From: Oxalicibacterium solurbis
GTDB lineage: Bacteria; Pseudomonadota; Gammaproteobacteria; Burkholderiales; Burkholderiaceae_D
Assembly: GCF_014635845.1 (NCBI RefSeq)
Contig: NZ_BMDP01000002.1
Coordinates: 744,001-808,000, forward strand
Direction of reading: 5' to 3'
DNA length: 64,000 bases
Shown: in pieces, positions 1 to 9,685 of the stretch
How positions within the stretch are numbered: the stretch's first letter is position 1
Layout: every line of letters begins with the position of its first letter
Notes under the pieces: model-generated
What the model saw: only the letters and a program-made list of their open reading frames with translations
Database searches by the model: none
What the model was told of the DNA's origin: nothing
Position numbers and translations under genes: made by a program

Positions 1-192
1 GGCGACGAAGCGATGCGGGCGCGTACCGTGGCCGAGGCGGAGCGCAATCTGCGGCTGGAGGCGATCCACGCCGAGCGCGAGGAATTGTTCCAGTTGTGGC
101 TGCACAGCAAGCTCGACGACGGATTGCACAGACGCTTGCTGCGGGAACTGGACCTGACCGAAGGCGCGCTATCGCGGGATTCGGAACATTAA
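1..192 (+). CDS. Na+/H+ antiporter, C-terminal end (partial)
   Basis: The first 63 codons of the window are open in frame 1 and end at a TAA (190-192). The peptide is charged and helical, with repeated Glu/Arg patches and an ending of the type ELDLTEGALSRDSEH. This resembles the cytoplasmic tail of bacterial CPA1-family Na+/H+ antiporters, which exchange protons for sodium across the inner membrane. The membrane part lies outside the window, so the family call rests only on the tail and is tentative. The gene ends 83 bp before queE and is probably transcribed separately. Confidence 0.5.
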   Translation, partial: GDEAMRARTVAEAERNLRLEAIHAEREELFQLWLHSKLDDGLHRRLLRELDLTEGALSRDSEH

Positions 193-234
193 TGGCAAAG
201 CGCGGTGTACTCTGCCTGCAGAGCGTCGCTGATC

Positions 235-246
235 TATAATGGCGGG
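235..246 (+). promoter_or_regulatory. Putative promoter -10 with GC discriminator, queE operon
   Basis: TATAAT (235-240) is followed directly by GGCGGG, 36 bp before the GTG start of queE. No good -35 hexamer is visible at 17 bp. The same TANAAT-plus-GCGG arrangement occurs before several other genes in the window. Confidence 0.45.
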
Positions 247-275
247 TTCCGTTTCCATCGAATGAGGCCCTCACC

Positions 276-911
276 GTGACGTACAGCGTCAAGGAAATTT
301 TCTACACGTTGCAAGGCGAAGGCGCCCAGGCTGGGCGTCCGGCGGTGTTCTGCCGTTTCGCCGGCTGCAATCTGTGGACGGGGCGAGAAAGCGATCGCGC
401 GACGGCCATCTGCCGCTTCTGCGATACCGATTTCGTCGGCACCGACGGCGAAGGCGGTGGCAAGTTTGCCGATGCAATCAAGCTGGCGCAGACCATCGAT
501 GCGCTGTGGCCGGCTTCCTATGCTGCGAGCAAATACGTCGTCTTTACCGGTGGCGAACCGCTGCTGCAGCTGGATGCCGCATTGATCGATGCGATGCACG
601 CGGCCGGCTTCGAGATCGCGATCGAAACCAACGGCTCGCTGCCGGTGCCAGATGGTGTGGACTGGGTTTGCGTGAGCCCCAAGATCGGTGCGCCGCTGGT
701 GGTGCGCCGCGGCAGCGAACTCAAGGTCGTTATTCCGCAGAAAAACCAGTCGCTGGACGATTATGAAGACCTGGTCTTCGACCACTTTTTCGTGCAGCCG
801 ATGGACGGCCCGCAGCAGGAAGAAAACACGCGTCTCGCGATCGACGTCTGCAAGCGTAATCCGAAATGGAAGCTGAGCCTGCAGACCCACAAACTTTTAC
901 AGATACCGTAA
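276..911 (+). CDS. queE: 7-carboxy-7-deazaguanine synthase
   Basis: This radical SAM enzyme rearranges 6-carboxytetrahydropterin to 7-carboxy-7-deazaguanine in the queuosine/preQ0 pathway. The 211-residue protein starts with GTG at 276. Its cluster motif is the spaced CX14CX2C form (GCNLW ... CRFCDTDF), described for Burkholderia QueE, rather than the classic CX3CX2C. A TGGEPLLQ segment (S-adenosylmethionine contact) follows at about residue 90. It lies 4 bp upstream of queD, its pathway partner, so the two are surely co-transcribed. Length and motifs are complete. Confidence 0.95.
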   Translation: MTYSVKEIFYTLQGEGAQAGRPAVFCRFAGCNLWTGRESDRATAICRFCDTDFVGTDGEGGGKFADAIKLAQTIDALWPASYAASKYVVFTGGEPLLQLDAALIDAMHAAGFEIAIETNGSLPVPDGVDWVCVSPKIGAPLVVRRGSELKVVIPQKNQSLDDYEDLVFDHFFVQPMDGPQQEENTRLAIDVCKRNPKWKLSLQTHKLLQIP

Positions 912-915
912 TCCC

Positions 916-1365
916 ATGCTGACCATCACCCGCAAGCTCGAATTCGACGCCGGCCACCGCATTCCCGATCACAAGAGCCAGTGCCGCAATCTGCACGGCC
1001 ATCGCTATGTGCTGGAAATCACGCTGGTCGGCAATGTCATCGAAGAGGAAGGCAGCTCGGACAACGGCATGATCATGGATTTCTCCGACATCAAGTCGCT
1101 GGCGAAGCAACACCTGATCGACGTCTGGGACCACGCCTTCCTGGTTTATGAAAAGGATGACAAGGTGCGGGGCTTTCTGGAAAGCATTCCGGGACACAAG
1201 ACCGTCATCATCAACCGCATTCCGACAGTGGAAAATCTGGCGCAGACCGCGTTCGATATCCTGAACGCCGTCTACACCGACCGCTACGGCACCGGCCTGC
1301 GCCTGCACAAGCTGGTGCTGCACGAAACGCCGAACTGCTGGGCCGAAATCACGGCGGAAAGCTGA
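916..1365 (+). CDS. queD: 6-carboxy-5,6,7,8-tetrahydropterin synthase
   Basis: QueD converts 7,8-dihydroneopterin triphosphate to 6-carboxytetrahydropterin, the substrate of the QueE encoded just upstream. The 149-residue protein has the expected FDAGHRI segment, a Cys followed by NLHGH (zinc histidines and catalytic Cys), WDHAFL, PTVENLA and a C-terminal LHETPNCWAEI segment that holds the substrate glutamate. It starts 4 bp after the queE stop and ends 6 bp before tadA. All three encode tRNA anticodon position 34 modification steps. Confidence 0.95.
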   Translation: MLTITRKLEFDAGHRIPDHKSQCRNLHGHRYVLEITLVGNVIEEEGSSDNGMIMDFSDIKSLAKQHLIDVWDHAFLVYEKDDKVRGFLESIPGHKTVIINRIPTVENLAQTAFDILNAVYTDRYGTGLRLHKLVLHETPNCWAEITAES

Positions 1366-1884
<519 letters not shown>

Positions 1885-1941
1885 TCTCCGGCCGCGCCCT
1901 GAGCGCTGGCACGATCGTTTATCCGACGGTATGATCGCAGC

Positions 1942-2937
1942 ATGCATGCGCGGTCCGACTGGCGGCCGCTTTTTCTTTTTCCTCATTCCACGAAAGCACG
2001 CGCCTTGCCGACCGCACACGTCAACGACATCGATATCGAATACGACACGCTGGGCAATCCCGACGGCGAGCCGATCCTTCTGATCATGGGACTGGGCATG
2101 CAGCTCGTCTCCTGGCCAGAATCCTTCTGCGATGCGCTGGTGAAGCAGGGCTTCCGCCTGATCCGTATCGACAACCGCGACAGCGGTCTGTCGACCAAGC
2201 TCTCGCATCTCGGCGAACCGAACGTGCTGATGGCCTTGCTGAAGCTGATGCTGCGTCTGCCGTTGAAGGCCGGCTATCTGCTGGACGACATGGCGGCCGA
2301 TGCCGTCGGCGTGCTGGATGCGCTGGGTATCGAGAAGGCGCACGTGGTCGGCGTGTCGATGGGCGGCATGATCGGGCAGATTTTTGCTGCACGCCATCCG
2401 GAACGCATCCTGAGCCTGACATCCATCATGTCCACCAGCGGCCGTCGCGGCTTGCCGGAACCGACGAAGGACGCGCGCAAGGTGCTGTTCCGCCGGCCGC
2501 CGATCGAGAAGGGCGTCGATGCCGTCACCTGGCATTTCGTGCAGACGGTGCGCATCATCGGTAGCCGTGAATTCATGCCGACGGACGATACGCTGTACCA
2601 GCGTATCCGTATCGGCGTCGAGCGCAGCCTGGAGCCGGTCGGTACTACACGCCAGTTGCTGGCGATTGCCGCTTCCGGCGACCGTGTCGAATTGCTGAAG
2701 CAGGTGCATGTGCCGACGCTGGTCATCCACGGCAAGGCCGATCCGCTGGTGCCGGTCGAATGCGGTCGCGACACGGCTCGGCTGGTGCCGGGCGCCGTGA
2801 TGAAGGAAGTCGACGGCATGGGACACGATCTGCCGGATGCGCTGATGCCGCAGATCACGCAATGGATAGGCGAGCATTGCCGCGCGGCGTCGTCGGCCGA
2901 TCAGGTATCCGCCGAATTGCAGGCCGCGCAGGCATGA
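1942..2937 (+). CDS. Alpha/beta-fold hydrolase
   Basis: This is an alpha/beta hydrolase of unknown substrate. After a start region of uncertain length (ATG at 1942; conservation seems to begin near THAHV-like codons around 2005), the protein shows the oxyanion segment LLIMGLGMQ, the nucleophile elbow GVSMGGMIG (Ser in G-x-S-x-G), an acid-bearing VIHGKADPLVP segment and a GMGHDLP catalytic His. It therefore has a complete Ser-Asp-His triad. Its stop overlaps the next start in ATGA, so it is translationally coupled to the LD-carboxypeptidase. It could be an esterase or epoxide-hydrolase-like enzyme. Confidence 0.8.
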   Translation: MHARSDWRPLFLFPHSTKARALPTAHVNDIDIEYDTLGNPDGEPILLIMGLGMQLVSWPESFCDALVKQGFRLIRIDNRDSGLSTKLSHLGEPNVLMALLKLMLRLPLKAGYLLDDMAADAVGVLDALGIEKAHVVGVSMGGMIGQIFAARHPERILSLTSIMSTSGRRGLPEPTKDARKVLFRRPPIEKGVDAVTWHFVQTVRIIGSREFMPTDDTLYQRIRIGVERSLEPVGTTRQLLAIAASGDRVELLKQVHVPTLVIHGKADPLVPVECGRDTARLVPGAVMKEVDGMGHDLPDALMPQITQWIGEHCRAASSADQVSAELQAAQA

Positions 2938-3890
2938 CAGAAGCCGGACTGAACGAACGCCTGCGCATGCTGGCGACCGATGGCGGCAGGCGCGCACCGC
3001 GCATCGCCATCGTCGCGCCCAGCGGTTATGCGCCACGCCCGGAACTGGTTGAGCGCGGCATTGCCACATTGCGTGCGCAGGGTTGCATCGTGCGCGATTT
3101 CACCGATCCCGACAGAAAGTTCCAGCGCTTCGGCGCAAGCGACGACGAGCGCATCGCACAGTTGTACGCGGCAGCGAACGATGCCGACATCGATATCGTG
3201 CTCGCACTGCGCGGCGGCTACGGCCTGTCGCGCCTGCTGCCGTCGCTGGATTTCGCGCAACTGGTTGCCAGCGGTAAATTGTTCGTCGGCCATAGCGATT
3301 TCACGGTATTGCAGATGGGTTTGCTGCAGCAGGGAGGCATCAGCTTTGCCGGGCCCATGCTGTGCGACGACTTCGTGCGCGACGAGCCGAGCGTGTTTAC
3401 GCTGACCGATTTCTGGCAATGCCTGACGCAGCCGACGCATACCGCTGCAGGCGAGGGCGAAGGCAATCCCGATTGCGACGTCGAAGGCCTGCTGTGGGGC
3501 GGCAATCTGGCGATGCTGACGCATCTGGCCGGTTCGTCGTGGCTGCCGCAGATCGACGGCGGCATCCTGTTCGTCGAAGACATCAACGAGCATCCGTACC
3601 GCGTCGAGCGGATGATGTTGCAATTGCTGCATGCGGGCGTGCTGCAGAAGCAGCGTGCGATCCTGTTCGGTGATTTCTCCGGCTACCGACTGAGCGACTA
3701 CGACAACGGTTACGATTTCGCGCAGATGATCGATTATCTGCGTGCGCGCCTGCAGGCGCCGCTGCTGACTGGCCTGCCGTTCGGCCACGGCCGAGACAAG
3801 GCCACGCTTGCCGTCGGCGCGCAGGCGCATCTGCAGGCGTCCGGCGGGCGCTTCACCTTGCAGATGCGCGGCCACCCTTATCTGCGCTGA
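2934..3890 (+). CDS. ldcA: Muramoyltetrapeptide (LD-)carboxypeptidase, S66 family
   Basis: The enzyme removes the terminal D-Ala from muropeptide tetrapeptides during peptidoglycan recycling. I start it at ATG 2934, which overlaps the upstream stop (ATGA), giving 318 residues, close to LdcA of E. coli. The reading frame is open further upstream, but that part is only a shadow of the hydrolase gene. S66 features are present: ALRGGYGLSRLL, the nucleophile region GHSDFTVLQ, a Glu in VEDINEHPYRVERM and the catalytic His near GLPFGHG. Confidence 0.9.
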   Translation: MTEAGLNERLRMLATDGGRRAPRIAIVAPSGYAPRPELVERGIATLRAQGCIVRDFTDPDRKFQRFGASDDERIAQLYAAANDADIDIVLALRGGYGLSRLLPSLDFAQLVASGKLFVGHSDFTVLQMGLLQQGGISFAGPMLCDDFVRDEPSVFTLTDFWQCLTQPTHTAAGEGEGNPDCDVEGLLWGGNLAMLTHLAGSSWLPQIDGGILFVEDINEHPYRVERMMLQLLHAGVLQKQRAILFGDFSGYRLSDYDNGYDFAQMIDYLRARLQAPLLTGLPFGHGRDKATLAVGAQAHLQASGGRFTLQMRGHPYLR

Positions 3891-3968
3891 ACGGCGCACT
3901 TTCGTCTTCCATTCTCGTCTTTCATTCCGGCAAGACCTGACAAGTCCCGGCAAGCAGGCCTGCAATGG

Positions 3969-3980
3969 TAGAATCGCAGG
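3969..3980 (+). promoter_or_regulatory. Putative promoter -10, ybiT
   Basis: TAGAAT (3969-3974) followed by CGCAGG, 40 bp before the ybiT start codon. It belongs to the recurring TANAAT-(G/C)GC(G/A)G arrangement. Confidence 0.4.
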
Positions 3981-4013
3981 TTTGTTTCTCACTGTTCCAC
4001 AAGGATTTCCTCA

Positions 4014-5615
4014 GTGCTTTCCACCGCAAACATCACCATGCAGTTCGGCCCCAAGCCGTTGTTCGAAAACATTTCCGTCAAGTTCGGCGAAGGCAACCGC
4101 TACGGCCTGATCGGCGCCAACGGCTGCGGCAAGTCGACCTTCATCAAGATTCTCGGCGGCGATCTGGAGCCGAGCGCCGGCAACGTGATGCTGGATCCGG
4201 GCGAACGCCTGGGTAAATTGCGCCAGGATCAGTTCGCCTACGAAGAAATGCGCGTGCTGGACGTCGTGATGATGGGGCACGGAGAAATGTGGGCTGCAAT
4301 GAGCGAGCGCGACGCGATCTATGCCAATCCGGACGCGACCGACGACGACTACATGAAGGCTGCAGACCTCGAAGCGAAGTTCGCCGAGTACGACGGCTAC
4401 ACGGCCGAAGCGCGCGCTGGCGAACTGCTGCTGGGCGTGGGCGTGCCGCTGGATCAGCATCAAGGGCCGATGAGCAACGTCGCACCGGGCTGGAAACTGC
4501 GTGTGCTGCTGGCGCAGGCGCTGTTTTCTAACCCGGACATCCTGCTGCTGGACGAACCGACCAACAACCTGGACATCAACACGATCCGCTGGCTGGAGGA
4601 TGTGCTGAACCAGCGCAACTCGACCATGATCATCATTTCCCATGATCGCCACTTCCTGAACCAGGTTTGCACGCACATGGCCGACATGGATTACGGCACG
4701 TTGAAGGTGTATCCGGGCAACTACGATGACTACATGCTGGCCTCGTCCCAGGCGCGTGCGCAGCAACTGGCGAACAACGCCAAGGCCAAGGAAAAGGTCG
4801 CCGAACTGCAGGACTTTGTGCGCCGCTTCTCGGCCAACAAATCCAAGGCGCGCCAGGCCACTTCGCGTGCCAAGCAGATCGACAAGATCAAGGTGGAAGA
4901 CGTCAAGCCGTCCAGCCGTCAGAATCCGTTCGTGCGTTTCGAAGGCGAGAAAAAACTGCATCGTCTGGCCGTGGAAACCGAGACCATTTCCAAAACCTAC
5001 GACCGCAAGATTTTCGATCGCTTCAGCATCATGGTCGAAGCGGGCGAGCGTATCGCCATCATCGGTGCCAACGGCGCCGGCAAGACGACGCTGCTGCGCA
5101 GCATCGGCGGCCCGGACATCGCCGGCCTCGAAGTCGACAGCGGTAACGTCAAATGGGCAGAAAATGCCGATGTCGGCTACATGCCGCAAGATCCGACCGA
5201 AGAATTTGCCAAGGGTGAAACGCTGACCGACTGGATGGGCCAGTGGACCAAGGAAGGCGACGACGATCAGGTCGTGCGCTCGATTCTCGGCCGCTTGCTG
5301 TTCAGCGGCGACGACGTGAAGAAATCGGTCAAGGTGCTGTCCGGCGGCGAGAAGGGCCGCATGATGTACGGCAAGCTGATGCTGGGCCGCCACAACGTGC
5401 TGCTGCTGGACGAACCGACCAACCACATGGACATGGAATCCATCGAATCGCTGAACATCGCGCTGGAACAATACGCCGGCACGCTGATCTTCGTCTCGCA
5501 CGATCGCGAATTCGTTTCCTCGCTGGCAACGCGTGTGCTGGAAATCAAGGATGGCGAGATCGTCGATTTCCAGGGCAGCTACGAGGAATATCTGACCAGC
5601 CAGGGCATCGAGTAA
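4014..5615 (+). CDS. ybiT: ABC-F ATPase YbiT
   Basis: This is a soluble ABC-F protein of the YbiT subgroup, ribosome-associated ATPases without membrane segments. The 533-residue length matches E. coli YbiT, and the opening [15 protein letters not shown] is characteristic. The two ATPase domains have Walker A at GANGCGKST (about residue 40) and GANGAGKTT (about 350), Walker B segments [12 protein letters not shown] and [12 protein letters not shown], and an LSGGEKGR signature in the second half. The positively charged linker (residues about 240-320) fits the P-site interaction motif. The start is GTG 4014, with AAGGA 8 bp upstream. Monocistronic, with its own terminator. Confidence 0.92.
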   Translation: MLSTANITMQFGPKPLFENISVKFGEGNRYGLIGANGCGKSTFIKILGGDLEPSAGNVMLDPGERLGKLRQDQFAYEEMRVLDVVMMGHGEMWAAMSERDAIYANPDATDDDYMKAADLEAKFAEYDGYTAEARAGELLLGVGVPLDQHQGPMSNVAPGWKLRVLLAQALFSNPDILLLDEPTNNLDINTIRWLEDVLNQRNSTMIIISHDRHFLNQVCTHMADMDYGTLKVYPGNYDDYMLASSQARAQQLANNAKAKEKVAELQDFVRRFSANKSKARQATSRAKQIDKIKVEDVKPSSRQNPFVRFEGEKKLHRLAVETETISKTYDRKIFDRFSIMVEAGERIAIIGANGAGKTTLLRSIGGPDIAGLEVDSGNVKWAENADVGYMPQDPTEEFAKGETLTDWMGQWTKEGDDDQVVRSILGRLLFSGDDVKKSVKVLSGGEKGRMMYGKLMLGRHNVLLLDEPTNHMDMESIESLNIALEQYAGTLIFVSHDREFVSSLATRVLEIKDGEIVDFQGSYEEYLTSQGIE

Positions 5616-5628
5616 TTCTCTCTCCGGA

Positions 5629-5662
5629 GCATGGCGGCGCAGTTGCCCGCCATGCCGTTTTT
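5629..5662 (+). terminator. Rho-independent terminator of ybiT
   Basis: A 9-bp perfect stem GCATGGCGG / CCGCCATGC (5629-5637 with 5647-5655) is followed by CG and a T-run, starting 14 bp after the ybiT stop. Confidence 0.8.
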
Positions 5663-5715
5663 CTTCCCGGTTTTCTCTTGCATAGTTCGCCGCGACCGCC
5701 ATATTCGAATGGCGC

Positions 5716-5727
5716 TACAATCCGCTT
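5716..5727 (+). promoter_or_regulatory. Putative promoter -10, nadA-nadC
   Basis: TACAAT (5716-5721) followed by CCGC, 76 bp before nadA. The -35 match is poor. Confidence 0.35.
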
Positions 5728-5796
5728 TCATCCGTTTTACCCATTCTCATCGCGCCGTATTGAAGCGGCATTGCTACCGTACCTATTTGATCAGCC

Positions 5797-6936
5797 ATGC
5801 ATACCGAGCCAATCAAGACCGTTGAATTCGAACGTCCGATGATGGACAGCGGCACCAGCTGCGTCGCCCACGCCTGGGCACGCACACCGGCTGCGCCGTC
5901 GCCGGAGGAAAAAGTCGCGCTGAAGGCGCGCATCAGGCAGTTGCTGAAAGAAAAGGAAGCGGTGCTGGTTGCGCATTATTACGTCGATGCCGACCTGCAG
6001 GATCTGGCCGAGGAAACCGGCGGCTGCGTGTCCGATTCGCTGGAAATGGCGCGCTTCGGTCGCGATCATCCGGCCAAGACGCTGATCGTCGCCGGCGTCA
6101 AGTTCATGGGCGAAACGGCGAAGATCCTGAGCCCGGAGAAAACCATCCTGATGCCCGATCTGGATGCGACCTGTTCGCTCGATCTCGGCTGTCCGGTCGA
6201 CGAATTCACCGCATTCTGCGATGCGCATCCGGATCGCGTTGTCGTCGTCTATGCCAACACCAGCGCCGCCGTGAAGGCGCGCGCCGACTGGATGGTGACG
6301 TCGTCGATCGGCCTGAAGATCGTCGAGCACTTGCACGCGCAAGGCAAGAAAATCCTGTGGGCGCCGGACAAGCATCTGGGCGGCTATATCCAGAAGCAGA
6401 CCGGCGCCGACATGCTGCTGTGGCAAGGCTCCTGCCTGGTGCATGACGAATTCAAGGGCGTCGAACTCGAACTGCTGAAGCGCGAACATCCGAACGCGAA
6501 GGTGCTGGTGCATCCGGAATCGCCGGCGAACGTCGTCGAGCAGGCCGATGCCGTCGGTTCGACCTCGCAGTTGATCCATGCGGCGCAGACGCTGGACGCG
6601 ACCGAATTCATCGTTGCCACCGACAACGGCATCCTGCACAAGATGCGTGCCGCTGCACCCGGCAAGATCTTCATTGACGCGCCGACCGCCGGCAACAGCG
6701 CCACCTGCAAGAGCTGCGCGCATTGCCCGTGGATGGCGATGAACGGTCTGCAGAACCTGCTGGATGTGCTGGAAACCGGCCGCAACGAAATCCACGTTGA
6801 TCCGGAAATCGGCCGCAAGGCGACGGTCTGCATTGATCGCATGCTGGATTTTGCTGCTGCGCAGAAGGCGAACGTGCGTCCGTCCGGCGATCTGGCGAAG
6901 GAACAACAACTGTTTTCCGGTATCGGCCCCGCATGA
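5797..6936 (+). CDS. nadA: Quinolinate synthase
   Basis: NadA condenses iminoaspartate with dihydroxyacetone phosphate to quinolinate using a 4Fe-4S cluster, in de novo NAD synthesis. The 379-residue protein has the [13 protein letters not shown] and [12 protein letters not shown] segments, plus cysteines that can supply the cluster: [20 protein letters not shown] and the C-terminal [10 protein letters not shown]. The C-terminal CxxC-type Cys set matches the bacterial long form. Its last bases overlap the nadC start by 4 bp (ATGA). NadB, which makes its substrate, is encoded convergently at 7919-9520. Confidence 0.96.
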   Translation: MHTEPIKTVEFERPMMDSGTSCVAHAWARTPAAPSPEEKVALKARIRQLLKEKEAVLVAHYYVDADLQDLAEETGGCVSDSLEMARFGRDHPAKTLIVAGVKFMGETAKILSPEKTILMPDLDATCSLDLGCPVDEFTAFCDAHPDRVVVVYANTSAAVKARADWMVTSSIGLKIVEHLHAQGKKILWAPDKHLGGYIQKQTGADMLLWQGSCLVHDEFKGVELELLKREHPNAKVLVHPESPANVVEQADAVGSTSQLIHAAQTLDATEFIVATDNGILHKMRAAAPGKIFIDAPTAGNSATCKSCAHCPWMAMNGLQNLLDVLETGRNEIHVDPEIGRKATVCIDRMLDFAAAQKANVRPSGDLAKEQQLFSGIGPA

Positions 6937-7829
6937 GTACATTGAAGAATCCGTTTGCGCCGTTCGACGCGGCATTGGCCACGGCGTTCGAAGCCAATAT
7001 CCGTGCTGCGCTGGAAGAAGATGTTGGCACAGGCGACGTGACCGGCAAGCTGGTGCCGGAAAACGAATGGGTGCAGGCGCGCGTGATCGTGCGCGAGGAT
7101 GCCGTGCTGTGCGGCGCGCCGTGGTTCGAAGCGGTGATGAAGCAGCTGGATGCGCACATTCGCATCGAATGGCGTTACGCGGAGGGCGATCGCATGCGCG
7201 CCGACAGCGAGGTATGTGCCATCGAAGCGCCGGCACGCGCGTTGCTGACGGCGGAACGCACGGCGCTGAATTTCCTGCAGTTGCTGTCCGGCGTGGCGAC
7301 AGAAACGCGCAGTTACGTCGATCTGATCGTCGGTACCAAGGCGAATATCCTCGATACGCGCAAGACGCTGCCGGGGTTGCGTCTCGCGCAGAAGTACGCG
7401 GTGCGCGTCGGCGGCGGACGCAACCAGCGTATCGCACTGTACGACGGCATCCTGATCAAGGAAAACCACATCGCTGCCGCCGGCGGCGTGCGTGCGGCGA
7501 TGATGAATGCGCTGGCGCTGGATGCAGGCGTTTCCATCCAGATCGAAGTCGAGAATCTGGCACAGTTGCAGGAGGCGCTGGATGCCGGCGCGCAATCGGT
7601 GTTGCTCGATAATTTTTCGCTGGACACGATGCGCGAAGCGGTGAAACTGACTGCCGGTCGCGCATTGCTGGAAGGTTCGGGCGGCGTCAACCGCGATACG
7701 GTGCGTGCGATTGCGGAAACGGGCGTCGATCGTATTTCAGTCGGCAGCCTGACGAAGGATGTGCGGGCGACCGACTATTCGTTGCGTATTGTCGAGTCGC
7801 AGCTTAAGTCACAGGCCGGTGCGCGATAA
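6933..7829 (+). CDS. nadC: Nicotinate-nucleotide diphosphorylase (carboxylating)
   Basis: NadC (quinolinate phosphoribosyltransferase) converts quinolinate and PRPP to nicotinate mononucleotide. The 298-residue protein shows [10 protein letters not shown] near the N-terminus, [16 protein letters not shown], the [10 protein letters not shown] segment that contacts quinolinate, and VGGGRNQRI...KENHI. The C-terminal LEGSGGVN and [11 protein letters not shown] segments complete the barrel. Start is ATG 6933, inside the nadA stop (ATGA), so the two are translationally coupled. Confidence 0.96.
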   Translation: MSTLKNPFAPFDAALATAFEANIRAALEEDVGTGDVTGKLVPENEWVQARVIVREDAVLCGAPWFEAVMKQLDAHIRIEWRYAEGDRMRADSEVCAIEAPARALLTAERTALNFLQLLSGVATETRSYVDLIVGTKANILDTRKTLPGLRLAQKYAVRVGGGRNQRIALYDGILIKENHIAAAGGVRAAMMNALALDAGVSIQIEVENLAQLQEALDAGAQSVLLDNFSLDTMREAVKLTAGRALLEGSGGVNRDTVRAIAETGVDRISVGSLTKDVRATDYSLRIVESQLKSQAGAR

Positions 7830-7856
7830 CGATTCGAAATCAGTTTCGAAGCCAAC

Positions 7857-7884
7857 AAAAAAGCCGCGTTTTCGCGGCTTTTTT
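7857..7884. terminator. Bidirectional terminator between nadC and nadB
   Basis: Stem GCCGCG/CGCGGC (7863-7868, 7873-7878) with a TTTT loop, flanked by six A on the left and six T on the right, so it can end transcription from both sides. It sits 27 bp after the nadC stop and 35 bp beyond the nadB stop. Confidence 0.9.
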
Positions 7885-7918
7885 GTTGCGGTTTTTTGTC
7901 GGAGGCATCAAGCCTCGG

Positions 7919-9520
7919 TTACTTCCGGTCCGGCGTCAGCACGCTGGGCAATGCTTTCGGCAAGGTGTCTGGATAGTCGCGGCTGAAGTGCAGGCCGCGG
8001 CTTTCGCGACGCGTCAGTGCGCTGTTGACGATCAGCGACGCGACTTCGACCAGGTTGCGCAATTCCAGCAGATCCGGCGTGATGCGGAAATTTGCATAGT
8101 ACTCGTCGATCTCTTCCTTCAGCAGGCGAATGCGGTGCTGCGCGCGTTCCAGACGCTTGGTCGTGCGCACGATGCCGACGTAGTTCCACATGAAGCGGCG
8201 CAGTTCTTCCCAGTTGTTGGCGATGATGACTTCTTCATCGGCATCGGTGACGCGGCTTTCGTCCCAGGCCGGCAGCGCCATGCCTTTCTGTTTCGGCTGC
8301 GCTTCGATGTACTTGGCCGCGGAGCGGCCCAGCACTAGGCATTCGAGCAGCGAGTTGCTGGCGAGGCGATTGGCGCCATGCAGGCCGGTGCAGGTCGCTT
8401 CGCCGACGGCGTACAGGCCGGGCAGGTCGGTGCGGCCGGACAGATCGGTGATGATGCCGCCGCAGGTGTAGTGCGCGGCCGGCACGACCGGAATCGGTTC
8501 CTTCGTGATATCGATGCCGAACTGCGCGCAGCGTTCCATGATGGTCGGGAAGTGTTCCTTCAGGAAAGCCGATGATTTGTGGCTGATGTCGAGATGCACG
8601 AAATCGAGGCCGCGCCTCTTCATCTCGGCGTCGATCGCGCGGGCGACGATGTCGCGCGGCGCCAGTTCTGCGCGCTCGTCGTAACCCGGCATGAAGCGTT
8701 TGCCGCCGTCCTTGCCGGCTGTCATCGGCAGGCGCAGCTCGCCGCCTTCGCCGCGTACCGCTTCCGTGATCAGGAAGGATTTTGCGTACGGGTGGTACAG
8801 GCAGGTCGGATGGAACTGGATGAATTCCATGTTGGCGATGCGGCAACCAGCGCGCCATGCCATCGCGATGCCGTCGCCGGTGGCGGTGTCCGGATTGGTG
8901 GTGTACAGGTAGACCTTGCCGGCGCCGCCGGTAGCCAGCACCGTGTGTTCGGCGGAAATCGTCAGCACCTTGCCGGTCCTGACGTCCTGCACGTACAGGC
9001 CGAGGCAGCGTGGACCGTTCTTCTTGCGTTCCAGCGTTTCGGAAGAAATGACGTCAATCGCGTAATGATGTTCCATCAACGTGATGTTCGGATGGGCGCG
9101 CACCTTCTGTTCCAGCGTGACCTGCACCGCGTGGCCGGTCGCATCGGCTGCGTGGATGATGCGACGCTGGCCGTGGCCGCCTTCGCGGGTCAGATGGAAG
9201 CCCAGTTCAGCGGTCGGGTCCGGCGTGAACGGCACGCCTTGCGCGATCAGCCACTCGATCGCTTCGCGGCCGTGTTCGACGATGAAACGGGTGGCTGCTT
9301 CGTCGCACAATCCGCCGCCGGCCACCAGCGTGTCGGCCACATGTTCATCGACGCTGTCGTTGGAATCGAGCACGGCGGCGATGCCGCCCTGCGCCCAGCT
9401 GCTGGCGCCGTCGAGCAGCGTGCGTTTGGAAATGACTGCGACCTTGCGAGTCTCGGCGAGATGAAGGGCGACGGACAGGCCGGCCAGGCCGCTGCCGACA
9501 ATGGCGACGTCAAATTTCAT
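7919..9520 (-). CDS. nadB: L-aspartate oxidase
   Basis: NadB is the flavoprotein that oxidises L-aspartate to iminoaspartate, the first step of NAD synthesis. The preferred start is ATG 9520 ([14 protein letters not shown]), which places the FAD-binding dinucleotide fold at the N-terminus; the frame stays open to 9547. Other seen segments are [11 protein letters not shown], a [13 protein letters not shown] active-site loop, QFHPTCLY, and [10 protein letters not shown] near the C-terminal half. A C-terminal helical domain follows, as in the succinate dehydrogenase/aspartate oxidase family. About 533 residues, normal for the family. It converges on nadA-nadC. Confidence 0.96.
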   Translation of the reverse strand: MKFDVAIVGSGLAGLSVALHLAETRKVAVISKRTLLDGASSWAQGGIAAVLDSNDSVDEHVADTLVAGGGLCDEAATRFIVEHGREAIEWLIAQGVPFTPDPTAELGFHLTREGGHGQRRIIHAADATGHAVQVTLEQKVRAHPNITLMEHHYAIDVISSETLERKKNGPRCLGLYVQDVRTGKVLTISAEHTVLATGGAGKVYLYTTNPDTATGDGIAMAWRAGCRIANMEFIQFHPTCLYHPYAKSFLITEAVRGEGGELRLPMTAGKDGGKRFMPGYDERAELAPRDIVARAIDAEMKRRGLDFVHLDISHKSSAFLKEHFPTIMERCAQFGIDITKEPIPVVPAAHYTCGGIITDLSGRTDLPGLYAVGEATCTGLHGANRLASNSLLECLVLGRSAAKYIEAQPKQKGMALPAWDESRVTDADEEVIIANNWEELRRFMWNYVGIVRTTKRLERAQHRIRLLKEEIDEYYANFRITPDLLELRNLVEVASLIVNSALTRRESRGLHFSRDYPDTLPKALPSVLTPDRK

Positions 9521-9685
9521 AATCCTGGATAGAGAGGAATCGGTCAAAGAATCGGTCTAAACCGGTAAGCGAACCCATGACTATATTCGATTTGGCGGTG
9601 AACGGCGAAAAACCACGCCGATGAAGGGGAGATCTGGAATCGTGCGCCTGCCTGTGCGGATCAGTGCGTCTCTCTGTACGGATGA